64,000 nucleotides of DNA from CBFDBF01 sp050287965 (GTDB lineage: Bacteria > Pseudomonadota > Gammaproteobacteria > Chromatiales > Chromatiaceae). The DNA is taken from assembly GCA_050287965.1 (NCBI GenBank), contig JBNKCX010000003.1:62001-126000 (forward strand), read 5' to 3'. Below are positions 55,726 through 63,332 of the stretch, piece after piece. Position 1 is the first letter of the stretch, and each line of letters opens with the position of its first letter. The notes under the pieces were generated by a model. That model made no database searches and had not been told where the DNA came from. It saw only the letters and a program-made list of their open reading frames with translations. The translations under genes and the position numbers were made by a program.

Positions 55726-57084
55726 TTATTCGAGCGCCACGCGGATCTGTTCCGCACGCGTTTTAGCCAGACGCCGAAATTCGGGAGTGAATCCAACCAT
55801 AGCCTGCATCATCCGGCCGGCGGTATCATCCTTATTCTCCTGCAGAAGTTTGCTGGATAGCATCAGATCCAATGCGGTCTGGCCCTTTTCATCAACCAGG
55901 TTCCGGTCCGCGCCCTGTTCCAGCAACAGCCGGACGGCGGTGACGTTAAAAGTAGTCGTAGCACGCATCAGCGCGGTACGGCCGCGTTTATCCTGCGCAT
56001 TGACGTCAGCACCATGATTCAGCAGCAACCGTACAACCTCGGCGACTTTGGTATCCTGGAGTTCAAACAGGCTCTCCGGAGGTGTTTCCAGTTCCACTAT
56101 CTTGCTCAGGCCCGCCGCATCAACGGCCTGCATCAGACAGGTTTTCCCCGATTCATCGACTGTGCTCGCCGAGGCGCCGTAAAAAAACATCGTCTCCAGC
56201 GCCTGGATATCCAGCGACTCCGCCGCCACGAGCATGGCAACGTTAAACTCCTCGGGCTTGGGTTCAAAGCCGGCCGCACGCAGCTGCTCCATGACGGTCT
56301 TCGCGCCTGACCTTCGGGCATCGTCTTCCGGGTCATCCAGAAGACCGCCCAACGCCATCTCAAACAGTCGCAGATCCTCTTCCGTTCCGTCGTACAAAGG
56401 CAGGACGCGCTGGAGCATTTCGGGATTGGATGAGCCTGCGGCGTAGCTCAGCAAGTAACCGGTATTCTGGACCTTGGCCCCGGAGGCCCGCAGCAGGTCG
56501 AACATCTCAACATTTCCATCCATTGCCGCCTGATCCAGTGGCGTGGTCCAGTCCTCGAACCCGTCGGGGTCAGCACCCGCCTTCAGCAATGTTTTGACCG
56601 TACTCATAGAACCGGCTTCCACGGCGGCGGATAGCGGGGGAAGATATTCACCGTTACTGTTTACATCCGAACCGGCAGCAATCAGCAGGGCGATCATATC
56701 CGGATTGATCTCCTCGCTATCCGTAATAGCGATAAGCAGCGGCGGATAATCAGCCTCTCCGTCCTGGTCCAGATCCCGGGCGTTCACATCGGCGCCGCGA
56801 TCGATGAGAAGGGTCGCGAGTTCCATATCGTTTTCCCAGATAGCAAGATACAGCGGCGACACGCCTTCGTAGGTCGCGTCAGGACTGCCCCCATTGGCAA
56901 CCGCCTGGCGTAACCGCTCCATGGCCGGTTGTATATCCGACTCATCGAAATCGCCAAAGTGGATATCCGCAGCGCGACGCAATGCCGATTGCAGCTCAGC
57001 GTCCGGATCGCCGGAACAGCCGACGGATACCAGTGAAATTAACAGCAAGAGGAACGCAAGTTTCAGCTGAAAAGAGGTAGACAT
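55726..57084 (-). CDS. Ankyrin-repeat lipoprotein
   Basis: 452 residues from ATG 57084, preceded by AGGAG; an upstream in-frame start at 57129 precedes the signal peptide and is rejected. The lipobox is LVSVGCSGD. About eight ankyrin repeats follow, for example GVSPLYLAIWENDMELATLL, TPLDQAAMDGNVEMFDLL and KRGRTALMRATTTFNVTAVR. It would be anchored in the envelope as a periplasmic protein-interaction scaffold. Ankyrin proteins are frequent in symbionts but also in free-living bacteria. No partner is evident. Confidence 0.85.
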   Translation of the reverse strand: MSTSFQLKLAFLLLLISLVSVGCSGDPDAELQSALRRAADIHFGDFDESDIQPAMERLRQAVANGGSPDATYEGVSPLYLAIWENDMELATLLIDRGADVNARDLDQDGEADYPPLLIAITDSEEINPDMIALLIAAGSDVNSNGEYLPPLSAAVEAGSMSTVKTLLKAGADPDGFEDWTTPLDQAAMDGNVEMFDLLRASGAKVQNTGYLLSYAAGSSNPEMLQRVLPLYDGTEEDLRLFEMALGGLLDDPEDDARRSGAKTVMEQLRAAGFEPKPEEFNVAMLVAAESLDIQALETMFFYGASASTVDESGKTCLMQAVDAAGLSKIVELETPPESLFELQDTKVAEVVRLLLNHGADVNAQDKRGRTALMRATTTFNVTAVRLLLEQGADRNLVDEKGQTALDLMLSSKLLQENKDDTAGRMMQAMVGFTPEFRRLAKTRAEQIRVALE

Positions 57085-57192
57085 GAGGGCTCCTGTATTT
57101 TTGTTTTTAGAATATCGGGGTCGGATCACAATTACCGCTAATATTAGCAGAAGCTATGTTGCGATCCCGTTTTCCAATGAACGCCACCGCTC

Positions 57193-57888
57193 TCAGGAAA
57201 TATTATGCTTCGGTCGGGATTTCGCCGGCAATACATCCGCAAATACGAAATTGTCCCGGTCTACCGTTTCTCCGATCGATACCTGTATCGGGGTTGTAAA
57301 CATCGGGCCGTCGTAAACAAAGCTGTGAAACTCTCCGTTTTCCCCGCAGGGATCCACGGATTTCGGCAGAGAATCCAGGAACTGTTCATTGTACTCCCGG
57401 CCGATACAGTGTCGCGGCGTTTGCTTGGGATCTATGCATGTTATCAGGGTGCGTATACCGCCGTGAATCATTTCTCTGGAAAGGGTATCCGTTGGCAGGC
57501 CCCAGAGCGGAAATATCGGTTCGATACCGCTGCCCTTGAGTTTTTCCACACGATAGCTGCGAATGTCCTCGAGGAACAGGTCGCCGAAGGCGAAATAGTC
57601 GATATTGTCATCCTTCGCTTTTATAACAAACCTGCCCATAATGCTTTCGTATTCTTCATTGCTACAGGGGTAGGGGAGTTCGATCAATTCCATGGGGAGG
57701 CCGATACTATCCGCCTGTTGCAGTAACAGCTCGACCCTGACGCCATGCATGGCCACACGATCGAATTCGGCATTGACGGTGCAGAACAGGCCGGCGATCT
57801 CGATCTCGGGGTTGTGCTGCAATTTGTAAAGTGCCCATGCACTGTCCTTACCGCTGCTCCAGGACATAAGGGTTTTCTTTTTCTTCAT
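57193..57888 (-). CDS. Adenine nucleotide alpha-hydrolase-type ATP pyrophosphatase (COG2102/Dph6-like)
   Basis: 231 residues from ATG 57888; GTG 57909, which overlaps the upstream stop, is the alternative. The PP-loop is SWSSGKDSAWALY, and DPCGENGEFHSFVYDGP is the second family hallmark. The archaeal/eukaryotic members amidate diphthine, but bacteria lack diphthamide, so the bacterial role is unknown. It overlaps or closely follows the small membrane-protein gene on the same strand. Confidence 0.85.
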   Translation of the reverse strand: MKKKKTLMSWSSGKDSAWALYKLQHNPEIEIAGLFCTVNAEFDRVAMHGVRVELLLQQADSIGLPMELIELPYPCSNEEYESIMGRFVIKAKDDNIDYFAFGDLFLEDIRSYRVEKLKGSGIEPIFPLWGLPTDTLSREMIHGGIRTLITCIDPKQTPRHCIGREYNEQFLDSLPKSVDPCGENGEFHSFVYDGPMFTTPIQVSIGETVDRDNFVFADVLPAKSRPKHNIS

Positions 57889-57905
57889 TTTACCTATTTC
57901 TGCAA

Positions 57906-58262
57906 TCACTCATTCTCGACCTGCCTGCACCCCTTTATATCTCCGTACGCCATAATAAAAATGAAGGGACATATCATCATTGCTATAAATAAAATCAGAG
58001 GTATATTCATCAATCGCAAGTCAATCATAACAGCAACAACCGAAACTCCCAGCAATAGAAGATAGTAGACAGCGGTCCCTGTCTGCCAAATGCGATTTGT
58101 GCGGAAGTATCTATAGTAAGAGAGATCATGATCAATCCTGATATTTTGCGCTATCGCCAACGGAACAACAGCCATAAATACACCCGCTTGCTCGAAGACG
58201 GATATAAAGATTACGCCAATACTAATTAAAACCCAGGAAAAGATAAGTTTCTTACAGTTCAT
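57906..58262 (-). CDS. Small membrane protein of unknown function
   Basis: 118 residues with about four hydrophobic helices at the approximate positions 6-25, 28-40, 62-85 and 87-108. No family is recognised. Base composition is more AT-rich than the housekeeping genes. Its stop overlaps a possible GTG start of the ATP pyrophosphatase gene, which suggests co-transcription. Confidence 0.65.
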   Translation of the reverse strand: MNCKKLIFSWVLISIGVIFISVFEQAGVFMAVVPLAIAQNIRIDHDLSYYRYFRTNRIWQTGTAVYYLLLLGVSVVAVMIDLRLMNIPLILFIAMMICPFIFIMAYGDIKGCRQVENE

Positions 58263-58358
58263 TTAACAGGCTCTGGCAGGGCAGGGTCAATGCGGGTGCG
58301 GAAAATTGTCGGTAACAAATGATCATGGCTCGCCATTTTCACCGGCCCTTTGAATCGT

Positions 58359-58646
58359 TTATTCCTCATATGCAAGCAAATCAATATCCGCCGCTTCCTC
58401 TCTGAGAGGAATTAATGCCTGATATTCAGGGGAAGAGTGCCAGGCGGTTAGGGCTTGCAAATCAGGAAAGCGAATTACAACGGTATCGCTGTGGGAGTGA
58501 TCTCCGGAAAGTATTGCAGATAGGCCTCCCCTGAATATCAGTTCCCCGTTCCAGGGTTCCAGTGTGCCGGGAACCCTGCCGCGATATTCCTGCCATTTTT
58601 CCGGGTCTTTTACGGTTATGTGGCCGATGAGATATGCCTTCTTCAT
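58359..58646 (-). CDS. DUF1330 family protein
   Basis: 95 residues. YLIGHITVKDPEKWQEYRGR, then WNGELIFRGG and VVIRFPDLQALTAWHSSPEY are the diagnostic segments of DUF1330, a dimeric ferredoxin-like (ABM-type) fold. The family has no firmly established reaction. The gene stands alone with about 100-bp gaps on each side. Confidence 0.88.
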   Translation of the reverse strand: MKKAYLIGHITVKDPEKWQEYRGRVPGTLEPWNGELIFRGGLSAILSGDHSHSDTVVIRFPDLQALTAWHSSPEYQALIPLREEAADIDLLAYEE

Positions 58647-58780
58647 AAGCGAACGGTGCTTCCTGATTGTTATTAGTTCGCGCCGGATTGGCCGGCGCCT
58701 TGAACGCGGTATAAAGCGCCCGAATATATTTGTTGGCTAGTGTTAATACGAATAGTTTGGAAAATCATGCATGGATAAAA

Positions 58781-59206
58781 TCATGACTCCTCGCACCAAA
58801 CTGTCGGCAAACTTTCCAAATCAAAAATGTAGTCGCATGCTTCTGTAATTTTGCCCATTTTTATCTTGATGATACTTACCCCTTTTACCAAATAATCTAT
58901 ACCATTGCGATTAGTTGTAAAATTATCCCATTCCGCGGTAACTACATTTGTGCCGACAATATCAAATATATTGTCTACACAAATACTTTTTAGTGAGAAA
59001 CGGACTGAGGGGCCGGCGTCCATAAGGTTGTTAAACCAATCAGTTATTGCGATTTTACCTACCTTTGTTCCGCTTACGGATAGATTTCCGGGATAGGTGA
59101 AAGTCGCGTTTTCGGACCATAAAGAAAGGAATTTTTCCATATTTCGATCATTAAAATATGAAAATGCAGATCGTACTTTTTGTTTCGCAATAAGGGCACC
59201 TAGCAT
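58781..59206 (-). CDS. SnoaL-like / NTF2-family protein
   Basis: 141 residues. VRSAFSYFNDRNMEKFLSLW, NATFTYPGNLSVSG and KVGKIAITDWFNNLM fit the NTF2-like fold, used both by enzymes such as SnoaL cyclases and by non-catalytic proteins. The gene is clearly more AT-rich than its surroundings, suggesting recent acquisition. No cluster partners that would fix a substrate are present. Confidence 0.75.
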   Translation of the reverse strand: MLGALIAKQKVRSAFSYFNDRNMEKFLSLWSENATFTYPGNLSVSGTKVGKIAITDWFNNLMDAGPSVRFSLKSICVDNIFDIVGTNVVTAEWDNFTTNRNGIDYLVKGVSIIKIKMGKITEACDYIFDLESLPTVWCEES

Positions 59207-59390
59207 TCAATAATCCTTTTGATGGTTCATGTCGATGGAATCAGAGTGCCAACGGGTGATAGTGCGAATGGCTCCGATATTGAATTATACGGATGGCGCC
59301 AATGGAGTGTATCAGACCGCGCGCTCGTTGCGGAAAGCGGCTGCCTGTCCATTTCCTCCAGGAGTTTGTCCCCGGAAGGTTGTTGATTGA

Positions 59391-59999
59391 TCAGTGGTAG
59401 CTTCTCATCTGACCTACGAGGATCCCCTGGATCTGCACCTGGTCAGGGCGGTAGCGCATGGGTTTCATACTGCTGTTGGCGGGATGAAGGATGACTTTGC
59501 CCGGACGCTGTTCGATCCGTTTCAGGGTCGCTTCGGAACCCTCCACCAGGGCCACGACAATCTCGCCGTTGCGGGCCCGGTTGCGCTGTTCCACCACGAT
59601 ATAGTCCCCGTCCAGGATACCTTCCTCGATCATGGAGTCGCCCCGTACCTGCAGTACGTAGCAGGGTTTATTGGTGCGCAGGGCGTCGGGAACCTGGAGA
59701 TACTCCTGTTGCTCTATGGCCTCAATGGGTGACCCGGCGGCGATGTAGCCCAACATGGGCAGTTCATTTTCATCCACGGCGGCCGCTTGGGTCAGACGAA
59801 TCCCCCGGCGCTGATTGTTCATGGGTTCCACCAGGCCCGCCTCAATCAGGGCATGTATCTGTTTGTGCAGAGACCCTTTGGAACTCAATCCGAGTTCATA
59901 GCAGAGTTCGTCCAGGGTGGGAGGATGCTCGAATTCATCCAGATGGGTCTTGAGATAGTCGTATATCTCCTGTTGGCGGCGGGTGAGAGTAGGTGTCAT
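59391..59999 (-). CDS. lexA: LexA SOS repressor
   Basis: 202 residues. The N-terminal winged helix (LTRRQQEIYDYLKTHLDEFE) and C-terminal peptidase are complete: self-cleavage site Ala88-Gly89 in LGYIAAGSP, Ser122 in VRGDSMIEEG and Lys160 in EATLKRIEQ. The recognition-helix region LSSKGSLHKQIHALIEAG differs from the E. coli RSPNAAEEHLKAL, which predicts a non-standard operator. A matching unusual palindrome lies in its promoter region. AGGAAG precedes the ATG. RecA and other SOS genes are outside the window. Confidence 0.95.
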   Translation of the reverse strand: MTPTLTRRQQEIYDYLKTHLDEFEHPPTLDELCYELGLSSKGSLHKQIHALIEAGLVEPMNNQRRGIRLTQAAAVDENELPMLGYIAAGSPIEAIEQQEYLQVPDALRTNKPCYVLQVRGDSMIEEGILDGDYIVVEQRNRARNGEIVVALVEGSEATLKRIEQRPGKVILHPANSSMKPMRYRPDQVQIQGILVGQMRSYH

Positions 60000-60011
60000 G
60001 GCGGTCTTCCT

Positions 60012-60057
60012 GTTCTCCTTCGGTTCTATTTTCCCTACTATAGAACAAAACGGGAAC
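60012..60057 (-). promoter_or_regulatory. Candidate LexA operator with four phased half-sites
   Basis: GTTCT at 60012-60016 and 60023-60027 is mirrored by AGAAC at 60042-60046 and GGAAC at 60053-60057. Both spacings are 11 bases and the set is symmetric about 60034.5. The inner pair extends to GTTCTAT-N10-ATAGAAC. A possible -10 TATAGT for lexA lies inside it (60037-60042). No E. coli-type CTGT-N8-ACAG box is present. Confidence 0.6.
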
Positions 60058-60089
60058 GATTGCAGCCGGAAGACGGAAAAATCCGTGTT

Positions 60090-61022
60090 TCAGTCAAAGA
60101 TCTCCACGCGATTTCTGCCGCAGCGTTTGGCGTGATACAGGGCCTTGTCGGCATCGTTCAGCAGGGTACTGATGGCGAACGAAGGGTCGGGGTAGTGGGT
60201 GACCACCCCCAGACTGAGGGTGACGACGCCTTTCTCGTCATTGCCCGCATGAGGGATCTGCAACTCCTCTACGGTCAGGCGGAGGTACTCCGCAACGTGT
60301 TTTGCGCCCTCGGCGTCGGTGTTGGGGAGGATGATACAGAACTCCTCACCGCCGTAACGGCCGGCGATGTCACTGGGGCGCCTGACCTTGGTCTTCAGGA
60401 TGTCGGCGATTCTTTTCAGGCAGTTGTCCCCGGCTAGATGACCGTAATAGTCGTTGTAGGCCTTGAAGTGGTCGAGGTCGATCATGATCAGCGATATGGG
60501 TTGATTTTCCCGGATACAGCGGGCGGTTTCATGCTCGAGATAGGTATCCAGGCTTCTGCGGTTGGCGATGCCGGTGAGACCGTCCACATCGGCCAGTTTC
60601 TGCAGTTCCGCGTTGGCTTCTTCCAGTTCACTGGAGACTTCTATCAGCCGTTCGCGCATGGTGGCGATACGTTCCATGGCTTCCATCTTCGCCGCCAGAA
60701 TAACCTCGTTGATGGGCTTGACCAGATAATCATCGCCACCCGCCTCGATCCCGGTGGCGATATCCTGCGGACTGTCGCGGCCGCTGAGGAAAATGATCGG
60801 AACCCAGCCGTCCTTGAGTCCCCGGATACGGCGGGCCGCTTCATAGCCGTCCATAATCGGCATGACTATATCCAGCAGCACCAGGTCCACCGAATTGTTC
60901 TGGTAACAGTCAACCGCTTCCTGGCCGTTGGTACAGCTCACCAGCTCATGCCCCATCTTTTTCAGGTAGGTAGAGATGATCTTCAGTTCGGCGGGGGTGT
61001 CGTCTACCAAAAGTATTTTCAT
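60090..61022 (-). CDS. Response regulator diguanylate cyclase (REC-GGDEF)
   Basis: 310 residues. The REC domain has VDDTP, acceptor Asp51 in LLDIVMPIMDGY and Lys in LVKPINE. A coiled-coil linker (ERLIEVSSELEEANAELQKL) leads to GGDEF, with active site RYGGEEF at 224-228 and I-site RPSD upstream. It should make c-di-GMP when phosphorylated. It starts 49 bases after the end of the REC-PP2C gene on the same strand, so the two probably form one operon responding to related kinases. No kinase is adjacent. Confidence 0.93.
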   Translation of the reverse strand: MKILLVDDTPAELKIISTYLKKMGHELVSCTNGQEAVDCYQNNSVDLVLLDIVMPIMDGYEAARRIRGLKDGWVPIIFLSGRDSPQDIATGIEAGGDDYLVKPINEVILAAKMEAMERIATMRERLIEVSSELEEANAELQKLADVDGLTGIANRRSLDTYLEHETARCIRENQPISLIMIDLDHFKAYNDYYGHLAGDNCLKRIADILKTKVRRPSDIAGRYGGEEFCIILPNTDAEGAKHVAEYLRLTVEELQIPHAGNDEKGVVTLSLGVVTHYPDPSFAISTLLNDADKALYHAKRCGRNRVEIFD

Positions 61023-61071
61023 GGTGCCTTATTGTAATGCGTCCGCCGGTTCATTCCAGTGTGAACAAGCT

Positions 61072-62817
61072 CTAGGATTCATTGATCCAGGAGTAGATCG
61101 CTTCCACACGGTTTCCCGGCGAGTGATAGGTCAGGGAGTCGCAGAGTTCCGACAGCAGCCGGATTCCGCGCCCGGAAGGGATGGGTTTGGACGGGTCTTC
61201 TGCCTGGTATCCGGAATAGTCGAAACCGTTGCCGCTGTCCTCCAGTTGAATAAGTACCTCGCCCCCGTTACTCCTTGGACGGGTCTGTATCAGGATCTGT
61301 ATATAACCGTTTTCGAGGTCCAGCAAACGTCTTTCCCGTTCCGCGAAGTAGTGGGAGAAGCCGTCGGGGGATGACTTCAGAGAGGAGTCCAGCTGCAGGA
61401 CACCGTGATCCAGTGCGTTGACGTAAAGTTCCGTAAGGATGGTAAAAAGCAGGCGACGATGGCCGTTGATTCCTTCCAGTTCCTGGATATGGTTGATGAT
61501 GAGCGGCACCGGATCGGAGTCCCGCAGCCGGCCGCCGCGCAGCGTCAGGGTGAATTCCAGGATGTCATTGGTGGGGATTCTGGAACCCTTTTCGCCGCCG
61601 GACTCCTCCAGGAAAATCTCTTCGCGGAAATCCGGAAACAGTTCCGGGACGCAGGGGATCTCCACCAGACTGATATCATCCGCCTGCCTGGCGTCCTCAC
61701 AGAACTCCTTGAGATCCCGTGATACGCTGGACAGTGCAGACTCCTCGGGACCGTGCATCACGATGGCCCGTTCGAAACGGGTCTGACCGTAGCGTTCGCC
61801 GCTGTTGTTGACCGCCTCGGTTATGCCGTCGCTTACCAGCATGATCCTATCGCCGGAATCTATTTTTACATGCTCCAGGATTTCCTGAAACTTGATGTCT
61901 CCGGTGATACCGAGGGCCAGACCGCGGGAGGTGCTGCGATGTTTAATAACGCCGCTTCGCTTAAGAAACAGGATATCCGGCATGCCGCAGTTGCAGACGG
62001 TGATGTGGTTCAGATTATTATTGATGGAAATGAACTGGGCCGCGAAAAACATCCCGGTGGGCATGAGTGACATCAGCTTCTGATTGATGCCCGAGAGTAT
62101 ATGCGGGGGACCGAATCCCTTGTGGGTCATTGCCCGGAACACCTCGGAGGTGGGCATGGCACCCAGGGCCGCCGCGAGACCGTGGCCGGTGAAATCACCC
62201 AGCAGGATATTCAGATCGCGGGAGGGAGAGTAGGCCGTCAATAGGACGTCACCGCTGAATATCTCCGCAGGCCGCAACAGGGTCTCCATCATGTCCAGGG
62301 CGACGTTGCCTGCTACCACCGCACCCTTGAACACCTTCTCCGCCACCATCTCATCCTGATGCATACGGTTGTATAAGGAAGCCACCTTCTGGTGCAGCTC
62401 GCCGATTCGCTCCATGGCGCGAATTTTGGAGATAAGAAGGCCGTGGCTGTAGGGTTTGACCATAACGTCGTCACCACCAACCTCCAGGCATCTGATGAGG
62501 TCACTCTCCTCCGTCAGGGAGGTAAGAAAGATAATGGGTACAAACCGGTTAAGGGAGAGTTCCCTGATGCGCGGTACGGCTTCATAGCCGTCCATCTCCG
62601 GCATCCTCGTATCCATGAATACGATATCCGGTTGCTCAACGGAAAAGAGTTCAACCGCCTGGCGTCCGTTTTCCGCTTCGATCACCTGGTATCCCGCTTC
62701 GGAAAGAAGCGACCCTAGGTTCAGTCGGTTCGCGGGTTCATCGTCCGCCACCAGTGCCTTGCCCAGAGGCGTATAACGGGCATCGGCGCTCGATGCAGGG
62801 TTCGAAGAGGGGGCCAA
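61072..62817 (-). CDS. Response regulator with PP2C phosphatase and HATPase anti-sigma-like domain
   Basis: 581 residues. REC domain 20-140 with acceptor Asp69 (IVFMDTRMPEMDGY); SpoIIE-type PP2C domain about 175-390, with metal-binding Asp in ILLGDFTGHGLAAALGAMPT, LVSDGITEAVNN and ARQADDISLVEI; RsbW-like HATPase domain about 430-580 (LTELYVNALDHGVLQLD, QLEDSGNGFDYSG). This matches the HsbR-type partner-switch regulators that act on an anti-sigma-factor antagonist. No STAS protein lies beside it. The start is TTG 62817 with a strong AAGGAG six bases upstream. Confidence 0.9.
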   Translation of the reverse strand: MAPSSNPASSADARYTPLGKALVADDEPANRLNLGSLLSEAGYQVIEAENGRQAVELFSVEQPDIVFMDTRMPEMDGYEAVPRIRELSLNRFVPIIFLTSLTEESDLIRCLEVGGDDVMVKPYSHGLLISKIRAMERIGELHQKVASLYNRMHQDEMVAEKVFKGAVVAGNVALDMMETLLRPAEIFSGDVLLTAYSPSRDLNILLGDFTGHGLAAALGAMPTSEVFRAMTHKGFGPPHILSGINQKLMSLMPTGMFFAAQFISINNNLNHITVCNCGMPDILFLKRSGVIKHRSTSRGLALGITGDIKFQEILEHVKIDSGDRIMLVSDGITEAVNNSGERYGQTRFERAIVMHGPEESALSSVSRDLKEFCEDARQADDISLVEIPCVPELFPDFREEIFLEESGGEKGSRIPTNDILEFTLTLRGGRLRDSDPVPLIINHIQELEGINGHRRLLFTILTELYVNALDHGVLQLDSSLKSSPDGFSHYFAERERRLLDLENGYIQILIQTRPRSNGGEVLIQLEDSGNGFDYSGYQAEDPSKPIPSGRGIRLLSELCDSLTYHSPGNRVEAIYSWINES

Positions 62818-62996
62818 ACTCTACTCCTTACTATATAACTTATTGTTTTAAAGGAATTATCGGTTCTTGCCGTCCATGGCTTTCGCATCCACTCCCATTA
62901 CCTCGAATAGCGGCAGGTAACCGGGGAATCTTTAAATGGACCGGGCGGCGGGGACCCTTCTTGACCGTAAGGGTGCGAGCCTGTAGAGTCTCGCCA
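62818..62996. other. Divergent promoter region before the riboswitch
   Basis: This non-coding stretch separates the divergent REC-PP2C gene and the riboswitch-btuB unit. A TATAGT-like element on the minus strand near 62835 could be the -10 of the REC-PP2C operon. No gene is supported. Confidence 0.4.
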
Positions 62997-63178
62997 GCCT
63001 CAGGTACCCACGCAGTGTGTGGGTGAAACGGGAAGCCGGTGCGCCGTAACAGGCAATGCCGGCACTGCCCCCGCAACGGTAGGCAAGGTAAGCGATCAGC
63101 ACGAAGCCACTGTGCGTATGCATGGGAAGGCGCTGAAGCACGGGAATTATCCCCCTTGTGAGTCCGGAGACCGGCCTT
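62997..63178 (+). promoter_or_regulatory. Cobalamin (B12) riboswitch
   Basis: The conserved blocks occur in order: GGGAAGCCGGTG, ACTGCCCCCGCAACGGTA, GAAGCCACTG, ATGGGAAGGCG and TGAGTCCGGAGACCGGCC. These include the B12 box core. The element lies upstream of a BtuB-like receptor gene, so it should lower receptor expression when cobalamin is plentiful. Outer boundaries are approximate. Confidence 0.95.
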
Positions 63179-63212
63179 TGGCGATCATTCGTAGGTGTCG
63201 CGGAGGGCGTCG

Positions 63213-63229
63213 CCGGTGAGTATCACCGG
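63213..63229 (+). other. Hairpin in the riboswitch expression platform
   Basis: CCGGTGA / TCACCGG form a perfect 7-bp stem with a GTA loop, 35 bases after the aptamer. No T-run follows, so it is not a classical terminator; it may be part of the switching structure. Confidence 0.45.
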
Positions 63230-63332
63230 ATCTCGTTGTTTGGATGGTCTTGATTCGGCTCTCCTTTCTCTCTTCCGCAATTCCTGCATTTTCCTCCTAG
63301 CGTGACGCGGGTGGGCGTCGAAGAGAGAGCGC

